Source of the DNA: Prevotella sp. UBA1104
Lineage (GTDB): Bacteria > Bacteroidota > Bacteroidia > Bacteroidales > Bacteroidaceae
Direction: 5' to 3'
NCBI GenBank assembly: GCA_002314055.1
Contig: DCBP01000128.1
Span: forward strand, 1 to 50,952
DNA length: 50,952 nt
This document shows positions 8,660 through 17,595 of this stretch, piece by piece. The first letter of the stretch is position 1; every line of letters starts with the position of its first letter. Under the pieces are notes generated by a model. That model was not told the origin of the DNA, did no database searches, and worked only from the letters and a program-made list of their open reading frames with translations. The position numbers and the translations under genes are program-made.

Positions 8660-9014
8660 AGAACAAGTATACTTTTATTGCCACTTTCGGAAAGTCTGTC
8701 GTTTTTATATAAACGACACGGATAAAGCGGGTGAGGGTAAAAACCCTTACCCTCACACCACCCCTCACACCTTATCTATCTGTGTATCTGCACGTTACAC
8801 CAAAGTGTGAGGGTGTGAGGGTAAAATCACCAAAAAAAAATTTTTATAACTTCTTCATGATTTCACCATTAGGTATACACGATAAAAGGAGTTTTACCCA
8901 TATCAGCCAACACCACACTAACTATCCAAACGAGCTTTATAAAAATCAAACAGAACCAGTACAAAAAACAGGGTTTGAAGTAGGCTCTTATCAAAAAAAC
9001 CGGACCATTTTTGC
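8660..9014. other. Non-coding spacer upstream of mraZ
   Basis: The 545 bp between recO and mraZ hold the recO-side hairpins (8601-8659), repeat copy B (8731-8826), an A/T run (8831-8847) and the mraZ control region (9021-9063). Small open frames here (8463-8768 minus, 8616-8810 and 8731-9081 plus) run through the repeats and show no protein-like features. I see no gene. Confidence 0.6.
8731..8826. repeat. GTGAGGG palindromic intergenic element, copy B
   Basis: A perfect 10-bp inverted repeat GTGAGGGTAA (8731-8740) / TTACCCTCAC (8748-8757) is followed by CCCCTCACAC (8761-8770), a spacer of about 35 nt, and a tandem pair of TGTGAGGG (8806-8813, 8814-8821) ending TAAAA. The layout and right end match copy D at 44971. 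Confidence 0.8.
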
Positions 9015-9020
9015 ATTTTT

Positions 9021-9046
9021 GTGGAGTAAAGTGGTGGAGTGTGGGG
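9021..9046 (+). promoter_or_regulatory. Putative MraZ operator
   Basis: GTGGAG (9021), GTGGTG (9031) and GTGGGG (9041) form three direct repeats at an exact 10-bp period, directly upstream of the mraZ -7 box. MraZ proteins are known to bind short G-rich direct repeats at this period upstream of their own gene. Binding here is inferred. Confidence 0.65.
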
Positions 9047-9055
9047 AATTTTGTG

Positions 9056-9063
9056 TAACTTTG
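9056..9063 (+). promoter_or_regulatory. -7 promoter box of the dcw cluster
   Basis: TAACTTTG is an exact TAnnTTTG match 27 bp upstream of the mraZ ATG. The -33 position is taken up by the putative MraZ repeats. Confidence 0.65.
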
Positions 9064-9090
9064 GAGCCGAAAACCCTTTAATATGTACGT

Positions 9091-9606
9091 ATGCGATTTT
9101 TAGGAAACATAGAGGCTAAAGTTGACGCGAAAGGACGAGTGTTCCTTCCGGCAACATTCCGCAAGGTTTTACAGACTGGCGGAGAGGAAAGTCTCGTAAT
9201 GAGAAAGGACGTCTTTCAGCCCTGTCTCACGCTGTTTCCGGAAAGCGTATGGAACAGACAGATGGACGAGTTGCGCTCTAAGCTAAACAGATGGAACAGC
9301 GAGCACCAGCGCATATTCCGCCAGTTCGTGTCAGACGTGGAAGCGATAACACTTGACGGCAACGGCAGATTCCTGATTCCAAAACGATACATTGAGATGG
9401 CGGACATAAAACAGGGAGTCAGATTCATCGGCATGGGGGACTCTATCGAAATCTGGAGCGAAAAGAACACCGAGAAGCCTTTTATGGAACCTGATGAGTT
9501 CGGGGCTGCACTGGAAAGTATCATGACGCAAGGCGGAACGAACTACAGAGAGGATACCTCGGACAAGAATGAAAGCCAACGAACCGGAAAAGAATCTGGG
9601 TTCTGA
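9091..9606 (+). CDS. mraZ: Transcriptional regulator MraZ
   Basis: DNA-binding ring-forming regulator that autoregulates the dcw cluster in several bacteria. Two SpoVT/AbrB-like repeats are visible, with DAKGRVFLPATFRK near residues 12-25 and DGNGRFLIPKRYIE near 89-102. The 171 residues exceed the usual 140-150 because of a hydrophilic C-terminal tail (TNYREDTSDKNESQRTGKESGF). It is the first gene of the cluster, preceded by a TAACTTTG box and GTGG-type repeats at 10-bp spacing that are likely its own operator. rsmH follows 40 bp later. Confidence 0.95.
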   Translation: MRFLGNIEAKVDAKGRVFLPATFRKVLQTGGEESLVMRKDVFQPCLTLFPESVWNRQMDELRSKLNRWNSEHQRIFRQFVSDVEAITLDGNGRFLIPKRYIEMADIKQGVRFIGMGDSIEIWSEKNTEKPFMEPDEFGAALESIMTQGGTNYREDTSDKNESQRTGKESGF

Positions 9607-9646
9607 CAAGAAAACAACAGTTCTCCAATTTAGAAACAAAAAGAAA

Positions 9647-10561
9647 ATGACCAATATAATTGACACTTACCACGTACCCGTACTGCTTAAACAAAGCGTT
9701 GACGGGCTCGACATCAAACCGGGCGGCATTTACGTCGACGTTACATTCGGCGGCGGCGGACACAGTCGCGAAATTCTCTCGCGACTTGACAACAGCGGAC
9801 ACCTGTACAGTTTCGACCAGGATGCCGACGCCGAGAGGAACGTGGAGCCACAAGGAAACTTCACCTTCGTCAGGAGCAATTTCAGATACTTAAAGAACTG
9901 GATGAGATACTATGGAGTGGAAGGCATCGACGGACTACTGGCTGACCTCGGAGTGTCAAGTCATCACTTCGACGACGAAACGAGGGGATTCTCGTTCCGA
10001 TTCGACGCACCTCTCGACATGAGGATGAACAAGCGCGGTGGCGATACGGCGGCTGACTTGCTTAACAAAATGGACGAGGAACAACTTGCCGACATTTTCT
10101 ACCTCTACGGCGAACTGAAAAACTCGCGACGCATTGCTGCCACAATAGTCAAGGCAAGGACTCAGAAGCCGATACTGACAACTCAGGATCTGATTGACGT
10201 AACGGAACAACTGTTCCCGAAGGAAAGGGGAAAGAAGGAAATGGCAAAGCTCTTCCAGGCTCTGCGCATCGTGGTCAACCACGAGATGTCGGCTCTCAGG
10301 GAAATGCTCGAGGCTGCAACAAGCTTGCTTAAACCTGGCGGCAGACTTTCGGTTATAACATACCACAGTCTGGAAGACCGCATCGTGAAGAACATGATGA
10401 AGGCGGGAAACCCGGAGGGTAAAGTAAAACAGGACTTCTTCGGAAGATGCGAGACGCCATACAGGCTCGTGAACAACAAGGTCATAATACCCGACACAGA
10501 GGAGCAGCAGCGCAATCCGCGCAGCAGAAGCGCTAAACTCAGAATAGCCGAAAAGAAATGA
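9647..10561 (+). CDS. rsmH: 16S rRNA (cytosine(1402)-N(4))-methyltransferase
   Basis: Methylates C1402 of 16S rRNA using S-adenosylmethionine. From the ATG at 9647 the protein has 304 residues: VTFGGGGHSREIL is the SAM-binding loop and GLLADLGVSSHHFDDETRGFSFRFDAPLDMRM is the family signature, followed by the RsmH-specific helical insert. The end carries NPRSRSAKLRIAEK, typical of the family. A longer frame from 9569 would overlap mraZ by 38 bp with an unconserved lead, so the later ATG is used. The stop overlaps the ftsL start (ATGA), so the two are translationally coupled. Confidence 0.95.
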   Translation: MTNIIDTYHVPVLLKQSVDGLDIKPGGIYVDVTFGGGGHSREILSRLDNSGHLYSFDQDADAERNVEPQGNFTFVRSNFRYLKNWMRYYGVEGIDGLLADLGVSSHHFDDETRGFSFRFDAPLDMRMNKRGGDTAADLLNKMDEEQLADIFYLYGELKNSRRIAATIVKARTQKPILTTQDLIDVTEQLFPKERGKKEMAKLFQALRIVVNHEMSALREMLEAATSLLKPGGRLSVITYHSLEDRIVKNMMKAGNPEGKVKQDFFGRCETPYRLVNNKVIIPDTEEQQRNPRSRSAKLRIAEKK

Positions 10562-11016
10562 AAGAAGAAGAGACAAAAAAAGACATAAAGGAACAGCAGG
10601 CAAGCGCTGAGGAACAAGAGCAACAGGCGGAACGCGAAGAGCTAAGGCGAATCGTGGAGGAGCAGGCAAGAGAGGACGAGCTTCCCCTCTCGGCCGAGTT
10701 TACGCTAAAGAAAATCCTCGGCGGTGAGTTCCTGAATGCCAAACTGCTCCGCAAACAGATATGGCTCGTAATGCTCATCATGGCATTCACCATAGTATAC
10801 GTATCGAACAGATACAGCTGCGACCAGCAGCGAATAGAAATATCAAAGCTGACAAAAGACCTGGAGGAGGCTAAACTCAAATCCATGTCGAGCGCAAGCG
10901 AACTGACGGAGATGAGCCGCGAGAGCAATGTGCTTGAAATGTTGAGGATGAACAAGGACAGCGTTCTTCATATCCCGACACAACCACCTTATATAATAAA
11001 TGTTCCGGAACAATGA
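10558..11016 (+). CDS. ftsL: FtsL-like cell division membrane protein
   Basis: Position between rsmH and ftsI, one transmembrane segment (about residues 69-85, IWLVMLIMAFTIVYVS) and a following coiled-coil stretch identify it as the FtsL equivalent, which with FtsB and FtsQ activates FtsWI at the septum. The 152 residues include an unusually long charged cytoplasmic N-terminus (about 65 residues, Glu/Gln/Lys-rich), longer than the E. coli protein. It overlaps both neighbours by ATGA. FtsL is barely conserved in sequence, so the assignment rests on topology and context. Confidence 0.8.
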   Translation: MKEEETKKDIKEQQASAEEQEQQAEREELRRIVEEQAREDELPLSAEFTLKKILGGEFLNAKLLRKQIWLVMLIMAFTIVYVSNRYSCDQQRIEISKLTKDLEEAKLKSMSSASELTEMSRESNVLEMLRMNKDSVLHIPTQPPYIINVPEQ

Positions 11017-13172
11017 GCAAACCATTAGACAACAAGAAAATAATATCCAGATACAAGCTCGTGGCATGGGTCATGGCTGCTATCGGAGCTATTATAATCG
11101 GAAGGATTATATATATAGGTACGGTGAAACACGACTACTGGATGAAGGTGGCTGCCCAGAAAAGGATTGAAAACGAGCCTATCATTCCTGAGCGCGGCAA
11201 CATTCTGAGCTGCGACGGACGACTGCTGTCTGGTACGCTGCCCGAATATGAAGTAAAAATAGACTTCAGCGTGTGCAAACAGTTTCGCGACTCGATGTGG
11301 CACGCCGATTTCAACAAAATATGCGACGGACTTCACAGGATTTTTCCTGACAAGAGCATCTCGGATATTAAAGAGCATCTGCAGAAAGGATACGACAAGA
11401 CGAGCAAGAGCTGGGCTATCGTGAAGGGAAGGGTTACTTTCGAGCAGTTCTCCGCCATAAAGAAACTGCCGGTGTTTAACCAGGCACCATACAGAGGAGG
11501 ATTCAACTACGAAACGTTCTCTACAAGAAAGAAGCCTTTCGGCTCACTTGCATCGAGAACTATCGGCGACCTCGTAACATGGAACGGTAAGCCGAAGAAC
11601 GGACTTGAACAGTGGTTTGACTCCTATCTGAGAGGTGTGCCCGGAATAAAGAACATCAAAAAGGTTTTCAACAAGAATATTGCGGAGGTGGAAAAGGAGC
11701 CGGTAAACGGTTCTGACATCATAACGACTCTCGACGTGGGCATGCAAGACCTCTCTGAACGGGCTCTCGTGGAGAAGCTACGCGAGATTAACGGTACGGT
11801 GGGTGTGGCTATCGTCATGGAAGTGAAGACCGGCGACATAAAGGCAATGGTGAACATGACGAAATGCGGCGACGGCAACTACTACGAGATAAAGAACAAC
11901 GCCGTGTCGGATCTGCTCGAACCGGGTTCCGTATTCAAGACGGCTTCGATAATGCTCGCCCTCGACGACGGCATGTGTGACACTACCTACATGGTCGACA
12001 CGGGATGCGGAGTATGGGACATGTATGGTGCGAAGATGAAGGACCATAACTGGGCAAAGGGCGGATACGGAACTATTTCACTGCCGAAGACCCTTGAGGT
12101 CAGCTCTAATATCGGAGTGAGCCGCATCATCGACAGGTTCTACGGACAGCATCCGGAGAAATTCGTGGAAGGGATAAAGCGGCTCGGAATGGGAGCTGAA
12201 CTCCACTTGCCTTTCGTGGGAGCGGCTAAAGCTCAAATTCGCTCGCCGAAGAGGAACAAAAAGGGGAAGATTATCAACAACTGGTATGGCACTACCCTGC
12301 CATGGATGAGTATCGGATACGAAACGCAGATTCCGCCGATATATACGCTGACCTTCTACAATGCCATTGCCAACAATGGAAAGATGGTGGCGCCGAGATT
12401 CGTGAAAGCAGTGATGAAAGACGGCGAAATCGTGAAGGACTTCCCGACCACCATTATTAGAGAACGGATATGTAAAGAGAAAACGCTGAAAGAAATGCAG
12501 ACTATTCTCTATCATGTCGTTAGCCAAGGACTGGGAAAGCGTGCCGGATCGCCATCGTTTAAAGTGGCGGGAAAAACCGGAACGGCACAGATATCAAAGG
12601 GTAAGGCGGGATATAAGAACGGACAGACGAACTATCTCGTCAGCTTTGCCGGCTACTTTCCTGCCGACGCTCCAAGATACAGTTGCATCGTATGTATACA
12701 GAAACCGGGACTTCCGGCATCTGGAGGACTGCAAAGCGGAGCGGTGTTCCACCAGATATCCGAAGGTATTATGGCACAAAGCTTGAAGTTGCTTGCCTCT
12801 GATGCAAGGGATTCATCGTCGATAATGATGCCTCAAGTTAAATGCGGAAACATCCTATCGGCCGACTATGTCCTGACGCATCTCAACATCAGAACTAACA
12901 AGAACTGGGGCGGCAGCTATGCCAACGGCAACCCTATATGGGGAAAGGCTGAAGACAGAAACGGCAGCGTCAGTCTCGTGAAACAACCGGTATACAGCAA
13001 ATGGGTAATGCCCGACGTGACCGGGATGGGGGCACGTGATGCAGTATATATGCTGGAGACCAGAGGACTAAAAGTTACTATCTACGGACGTGGAAAGGTT
13101 TACGAACAGAGTATACATCCGGGAGTAAAGATAAGGAGAGGGCAACGCTGCTCCATCAAGCTGAACAATTAG
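11013..13172 (+). CDS. ftsI: Septal penicillin-binding protein (FtsI/PBP3 transpeptidase with PASTA domain)
   Basis: Class B penicillin-binding protein that cross-links septal peptidoglycan with FtsW. The 719 residues have a short cytoplasmic end, one transmembrane helix (about 17-40), a PBP dimerisation domain, and a transpeptidase domain with SVFK (catalytic Ser306, Lys309), SSN (364-366) and KTG (521-523). The C-terminus holds one PASTA domain (about 660-719, MPDVTGMGARDAVYMLETRGLKV). The PASTA domain makes it longer than the E. coli protein, which is usual in Bacteroidetes. It overlaps ftsL by ATGA and is followed by a 95-bp spacer with nonamer repeats before murE. Confidence 0.95.
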   Translation: MSKPLDNKKIISRYKLVAWVMAAIGAIIIGRIIYIGTVKHDYWMKVAAQKRIENEPIIPERGNILSCDGRLLSGTLPEYEVKIDFSVCKQFRDSMWHADFNKICDGLHRIFPDKSISDIKEHLQKGYDKTSKSWAIVKGRVTFEQFSAIKKLPVFNQAPYRGGFNYETFSTRKKPFGSLASRTIGDLVTWNGKPKNGLEQWFDSYLRGVPGIKNIKKVFNKNIAEVEKEPVNGSDIITTLDVGMQDLSERALVEKLREINGTVGVAIVMEVKTGDIKAMVNMTKCGDGNYYEIKNNAVSDLLEPGSVFKTASIMLALDDGMCDTTYMVDTGCGVWDMYGAKMKDHNWAKGGYGTISLPKTLEVSSNIGVSRIIDRFYGQHPEKFVEGIKRLGMGAELHLPFVGAAKAQIRSPKRNKKGKIINNWYGTTLPWMSIGYETQIPPIYTLTFYNAIANNGKMVAPRFVKAVMKDGEIVKDFPTTIIRERICKEKTLKEMQTILYHVVSQGLGKRAGSPSFKVAGKTGTAQISKGKAGYKNGQTNYLVSFAGYFPADAPRYSCIVCIQKPGLPASGGLQSGAVFHQISEGIMAQSLKLLASDARDSSSIMMPQVKCGNILSADYVLTHLNIRTNKNWGGSYANGNPIWGKAEDRNGSVSLVKQPVYSKWVMPDVTGMGARDAVYMLETRGLKVTIYGRGKVYEQSIHPGVKIRRGQRCSIKLNN

Positions 13173-13180
13173 CATCTGCA

Positions 13181-13234
13181 AGTTCTCCCAGTTCTCCCAG
13201 TTCTCGCAGAACTCCCAGAACTCCCAGAACTCCC
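13181..13234. repeat. Six tandem nonamers forming a hairpin between ftsI and murE
   Basis: Three AGTTCTCCC-type units (13181-13207, the last AGTTCTCGC) are followed without a break by three AGAACTCCC units (13208-13234). The 6-bp cores are mutually complementary, so the 54 bp can fold into a hairpin of three 6-bp helices separated by C-C internal loops. Confidence 0.8.
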
Positions 13235-13267
13235 ATAAAAAGAAAAAACAACTAAAAACAATACGAT

Positions 13268-14716
13268 ATGAAGTTAGAAGAACTTTTAAAGAACATAACA
13301 CCTCTCGCCATTAACGGCGAGACGGACATAGACATAAAGGGCGTGAACATCGACTCACGGAAGATTGCCGACGGACACCTGTTTATCGCACTGCGAGGCA
13401 CACAAGTGGATGGGCACAAGTTTATAGCCAAAGCAATAGAAATGGGAGCCAAGGCTGTTCTCTGCGAAGATATGCCGGAGGAAAAGGCGGAAGGAGTAAC
13501 ATATGTACAGGTGGAATCTACCGAAGACGCCGTAGGAAAAGTTGCAACCCTGTTCTACGGAGACCCGTCGAGAAAGTTGAAGCTCGTGGGCGTAACCGGC
13601 ACCAACGGCAAGACGACAATCGCCACCTTATTATATAATATGTTCAGAAAGTTAGGATATAAATGCGGACTATTGTCTACGGTCTGCAATTATATCGAAG
13701 ACGAGGCGATACCTGCCGACCATACTACACCGGACCCGATAGAGCTAAACTATCTGTTGCACCGCATGGTGGAAGCCGGTTGCCAATATGCCTTCATGGA
13801 ATGTAGCTCTCATGCCATCGCACAGAAGAGAATCGGAGGACTTAACTTTGCCGGAGGTATATTTACCAACCTTACACGCGACCATCTCGACTACCACAAG
13901 ACATTCGAGAACTACCGCAATGCAAAGAAGGCTTTCTTCGACATGCTGCCTAAAACGGCTTTCGCCATCACTAATGCCGACGATAAGAACGGCATGATAA
14001 TGGTGCAGAACACTAAGGCTACGATAAAGACTTACTCTATCCGAACTATGGCGGACTTCAAGGCTAAAATCCTGGAGTGCCACTTCGGAGGAATGTATCT
14101 GGAGATTGACGGACGCGAAGTGGGGGTACAGTTTATCGGTAAATTCAACGTCAGCAACTTGCTCGCCGTTTATGGAGCGGCTGTGATGTTGGGAGAGAAA
14201 CCGGAAAACATACTTCTCGTAATGAGCACACTGAAAAGCGTTAGCGGCAGACTGGAGCCTATACAGTCGCCTGACGGATACACGGCGATTGTTGACTATG
14301 CTCATACACCGGATGCTCTGGAGAATGTTCTCAAGGCTATACATGAGGTGCTCAACGGCAAGGGACATGTAATAACAGTTTGCGGAGCCGGCGGCAACCG
14401 CGACAAAGGCAAACGACCGCTTATGGCACAGGAGGCAGTAAAACAAAGCGATAAGGTTATCATCACAAGCGACAACCCTCGATTTGAAGAGCCGCAAGAC
14501 ATCATCAACGATATGCTTGCCGGACTTGACCAGCAACAGATGAAGAAGGTGGTGAGCATCGTTGACCGCAAGGAGGCTATCCGCACGGCATGTATGATGG
14601 CTCAGAAAGGTGACGTTATCCTCGTTGCTGGAAAGGGACACGAGAATTATCAGGAGATTAAAGGCGTGAAACACCATTTCGACGACAAGGAAGTGTTAAG
14701 GGAGATTATGAAATAA
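13268..14716 (+). CDS. murE: UDP-MurNAc-tripeptide synthetase (meso-diaminopimelate adding)
   Basis: Cytoplasmic ATP-dependent ligase adding the third amino acid to UDP-MurNAc-L-Ala-D-Glu. The 482 residues show the Mur ligase pattern: an N-terminal UDP-binding domain, the ATP loop GTNGKT (111-116), the lysine to be carbamylated in NYRNAKKAFFD, and a C-terminal domain. The motif DNPR at 402-405 (ITSDNPRFEEP) is the known marker of meso-diaminopimelate specificity, so this organism should make A1gamma-type peptidoglycan. It sits between ftsI and mraY. Length is standard. Confidence 0.96.
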   Translation: MKLEELLKNITPLAINGETDIDIKGVNIDSRKIADGHLFIALRGTQVDGHKFIAKAIEMGAKAVLCEDMPEEKAEGVTYVQVESTEDAVGKVATLFYGDPSRKLKLVGVTGTNGKTTIATLLYNMFRKLGYKCGLLSTVCNYIEDEAIPADHTTPDPIELNYLLHRMVEAGCQYAFMECSSHAIAQKRIGGLNFAGGIFTNLTRDHLDYHKTFENYRNAKKAFFDMLPKTAFAITNADDKNGMIMVQNTKATIKTYSIRTMADFKAKILECHFGGMYLEIDGREVGVQFIGKFNVSNLLAVYGAAVMLGEKPENILLVMSTLKSVSGRLEPIQSPDGYTAIVDYAHTPDALENVLKAIHEVLNGKGHVITVCGAGGNRDKGKRPLMAQEAVKQSDKVIITSDNPRFEEPQDIINDMLAGLDQQQMKKVVSIVDRKEAIRTACMMAQKGDVILVAGKGHENYQEIKGVKHHFDDKEVLREIMK

Positions 14717-14824
14717 TCCACAGTCACGAAAGGAATGAACAACAAGAAAGTAACAACGTGAAGGAAACAGGCTATGGAGAATTTAAATTCTTCATTCTTT
14801 ATTCTTCACTCTTCATTAATAATT

Positions 14825-16096
14825 ATGTTATACTATCTATTCAGATTCTTAGAGCAGTTTGGTATCCCGGGAAGCCATATGTGGGGATATATCTCATTCC
14901 GTGCTTTACTGGCACTCATTTTGTCGCTCATAATCTCGGCATGGTTCGGAGAGAAATTTATCAAATACTTGAAGAGCAAGCAGATTACCGAGACACAACG
15001 TGACGCTAAAATTGACCCGTTTGGAGTAAAGAAAATCGGTGTGCCTTCTATGGGAGGCATCATCATAATCGTGGCTATCTTGCTGCCGGTTATTCTGCTT
15101 GGCAGAATGAGGAACATCTATCTCATACTGATGATTGTTACTACGGTATGGCTGGGATTCCTCGGAGGACTTGACGACTATATCAAGATTTTCAGACACA
15201 ACAAGGAGGGACTTCCTGGCAGATTCAAAATCGTAGGACAGATTAGTATCGGTCTTATTGTTGGACTTATCCTATGGATGAGCCCTGACGCTAAGGTTAA
15301 CGAGAACGTTACGCTGAAGAAAGAGAACGGAACGGAGATTGTGGTAAAACACCGTGCCGAACCGGTGAAGTCGCTGAAAACTACAATTCCTTTTGTAAAA
15401 GGACATAACCTCGACTATGCCAACATTATGGCGTTCTGCGGGAAATACAAGGTTGCTGCAGGATGGATTCTCTTTGTCATCATGACGATACTTGTAGTAA
15501 CGGCTGTTTCAAATGGTGCAAACCTCAATGACGGCATGGATGGTATGTGTGCCGGCAACTCCGCAATTATAGGTGTGGCTCTCGGTATATTCGCCTACGT
15601 AAGCAGCCATATTGAATATGCTGCATATCTGAATATAATGTATATCCCTGGGTCTCAGGAGCTGGTGGTGTTCTTATGCGCATTCGTCGGAGCTTTGATA
15701 GGCTTCCTTTGGTATAATTCCTACCCTGCTCAGGTATTTATGGGGGATACCGGTTCGCTGACTATCGGCGGCATCATCGGTGTCTGCGCCATAATAATAC
15801 ACAAGGAGCTGATGCTTCCTATCCTTTGCGGCATATTTTTTGTTGAGAGCCTTAGTGTTATCCTGCAAGTGTATGTGGCTAAATGGGGAACGAAACACGG
15901 CAAGAAGATGCGCCTCATCAAGCGTGCTCCGCTACACGATACTTTCCGTACGACAAACGAGCAACTTGACCCAAGCATCAAATACCTGTTCAAGAAGCCG
16001 AATACTGCTGTTCACGAATCTAAAATAACTATTAGATTCTGGATCGTAACGATAATTCTTGCAGCACTGACTATCATAACATTAAAGATGAGATAA
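14825..16096 (+). CDS. mraY: Phospho-N-acetylmuramoyl-pentapeptide transferase
   Basis: Integral membrane enzyme making lipid I from UDP-MurNAc-pentapeptide and undecaprenyl phosphate. About ten hydrophobic helices; diagnostic motifs are KKIGVPSMGG, LGGLDDYIKI, NLNDGMDGM, FMGDTGSL and the IKRAPLHDTF stretch. The ATG at 14825 gives 423 residues, the usual length in Bacteroidetes. The upstream in-frame ATG at 14774 would add 17 residues from a TTCATT-rich repetitive stretch and is not favoured. It follows murE and precedes a heptamer repeat tract before murD. Confidence 0.95.
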   Translation: MLYYLFRFLEQFGIPGSHMWGYISFRALLALILSLIISAWFGEKFIKYLKSKQITETQRDAKIDPFGVKKIGVPSMGGIIIIVAILLPVILLGRMRNIYLILMIVTTVWLGFLGGLDDYIKIFRHNKEGLPGRFKIVGQISIGLIVGLILWMSPDAKVNENVTLKKENGTEIVVKHRAEPVKSLKTTIPFVKGHNLDYANIMAFCGKYKVAAGWILFVIMTILVVTAVSNGANLNDGMDGMCAGNSAIIGVALGIFAYVSSHIEYAAYLNIMYIPGSQELVVFLCAFVGALIGFLWYNSYPAQVFMGDTGSLTIGGIIGVCAIIIHKELMLPILCGIFFVESLSVILQVYVAKWGTKHGKKMRLIKRAPLHDTFRTTNEQLDPSIKYLFKKPNTAVHESKITIRFWIVTIILAALTIITLKMR

Positions 16097-16119
16097 TGGA
16101 TTAGGGAGCAGGAAATGGG

Positions 16120-16154
16120 GATTAGAGATTAGGGATTAGAGATTAGGGATTAGT
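16120..16154. repeat. GATTAGR heptamer tandem repeat between mraY and murD
   Basis: Five heptamers in a row: GATTAGA, GATTAGG, GATTAGA, GATTAGG, GATTAGT. The spacer of 148 bp is otherwise featureless. It is a slippage-prone simple repeat inside an essential operon; function unknown. Confidence 0.85.
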
Positions 16155-16244
16155 AGCTCTGTGTTCCCAATTCTCCATCAAATCCACAACAGAAATCCCA
16201 TAACCCCCAGTTCTCTTATCACATAAAAACGAAAAGGAAGAAAA

Positions 16245-17576
16245 ATGAAAAGAATTGTAATACTTGGAGCCGGCGAGAGCGGTGCCGGAGCTGCCGTATT
16301 GGCAAAGAAAGAAGGATTTGATGTATTTGTCTCCGACATGTCGTCGATTAAAGACAAATACAAAAAGCTGATGGACGACCACGGCGTTGAATGGGAGGAA
16401 GGACACCATACGGAAGAGAAGATTCTCAACGCTGACGAAATCATCAAGAGTCCTGGCATACCTAAGGAAGCTCCGATGATTAAGAAATGTATGGACAAAA
16501 ACATACATATCATCAGCGAAATTGAATTTGCCGGAAGATATACTAATTCTAAAATGATTTGTATAACTGGAAGCAACGGCAAGACTACAACGACGTCGCT
16601 TATTTACCATATCTTCAAGAATGCAGGGTATGATGCCGGACTGGCTGGCAATATCGGTAAGAGTCTGGCTCTGCAAGTGGCTGAGGATCCGCACGAATAT
16701 TATATTATCGAACTGAGTTCTTTCCAGCTCGACAACATGTATGACTTCCGTGCCAATATTGCCATTCTGCTTAATATTACACCAGACCACCTGGACAGAT
16801 ACGACTTCTGCATGCAGAATTATGTAGACGCCAAGATGAGAATCATTCAGAACCAAACGAGTGAAGACTCGTTTATCTTCTGGAACGACGACCCGGTAAT
16901 TAAGAAAGAGCTTGACAAATACGACATCAAGGCTGTAAAATGTCCGTTCTCTGAACTTAAAGAGAAAGGCTCTATCGGATACATCGAGGAGGGACAGTAT
17001 AAAATCGAATACCCTACCCCATTCAATATGGAGCAGGAGGAATTGTCGCTGACAGGAAAGCACAATATCTACAACTCGCTTGCGGCAGGTATTGCATCTA
17101 ATATCGCCGGCATAAAGAAGGAAGATATAAGAAAGAGCCTCAGCGACTTCCCGGGTGTTGAGCACAGACTTGAGAAGGTTACTACTGTCGACGGCGTACT
17201 TTACGTCAACGACTCTAAGGCTACAAACGTGGATGCCTGTTGGTATGCCCTTGAGAGCATGAAAACTCCAACGATTCTTATTCTTGGAGGAAAAGACAAG
17301 GGCAACGACTACAACGAGATTAAGGATCTCGTAAAGAAAAAATGTGCCGGATTGGTATACCTCGGTGCTGACAACAAGAAGTTGCATGATTTCTTCGACG
17401 GTATGGGGATTCCTGTTGCCGACACCCACAACATGAAGGACTGCGTAAAGGCTTGCCACGAAATGGCAAAGCCGGGATATACAGTACTGCTCAGTCCGTG
17501 TTGTGCAAGTTTCGACTTGTTTAAGAATATGGAAGACAGAGGCGAACAATTCAAGAGCCTCGTCAGACAACTATAA
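16245..17576 (+). CDS. murD: UDP-MurNAc-L-alanine--D-glutamate ligase
   Basis: Cytoplasmic ligase adding D-glutamate to UDP-MurNAc-L-alanine. The 443 residues contain the N-terminal nucleotide fold (RIVILGAGESGAGAAVLAKK), ATP loop GSNGKTTT, the ELSSFQLD signature, NITPDHLDRY, NDSKATNVDA and LILGGKDKGNDY, in the family order. It lies between mraY and ftsW, 19 bp before ftsW. Length is standard. The large open frame on the opposite strand (16143-17570) is a shadow. Confidence 0.96.
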   Translation: MKRIVILGAGESGAGAAVLAKKEGFDVFVSDMSSIKDKYKKLMDDHGVEWEEGHHTEEKILNADEIIKSPGIPKEAPMIKKCMDKNIHIISEIEFAGRYTNSKMICITGSNGKTTTTSLIYHIFKNAGYDAGLAGNIGKSLALQVAEDPHEYYIIELSSFQLDNMYDFRANIAILLNITPDHLDRYDFCMQNYVDAKMRIIQNQTSEDSFIFWNDDPVIKKELDKYDIKAVKCPFSELKEKGSIGYIEEGQYKIEYPTPFNMEQEELSLTGKHNIYNSLAAGIASNIAGIKKEDIRKSLSDFPGVEHRLEKVTTVDGVLYVNDSKATNVDACWYALESMKTPTILILGGKDKGNDYNEIKDLVKKKCAGLVYLGADNKKLHDFFDGMGIPVADTHNMKDCVKACHEMAKPGYTVLLSPCCASFDLFKNMEDRGEQFKSLVRQL

Positions 17577-17595
17577 TATTAACGGAGGCAAATAA

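Noticed and set aside
8463..8768. 101-residue minus-strand open frame between recO and mraZ
   Set aside because: It runs through two hairpins and part of repeat copy B and overlaps the end of recO.
8731..9081. 116-residue open frame upstream of mraZ
   Set aside because: It begins inside repeat copy B and covers the mraZ operator and -7 box, with no protein features.
13181..13234. Nonamer repeats read as CRISPR or coding
   Set aside because: There are no spacers and no reading frame joins the neighbours; it is a plain tandem repeat.
16143..17570. 475-residue open frame opposite murD
   Set aside because: Antisense shadow of a certain Mur ligase; no recognisable domain.
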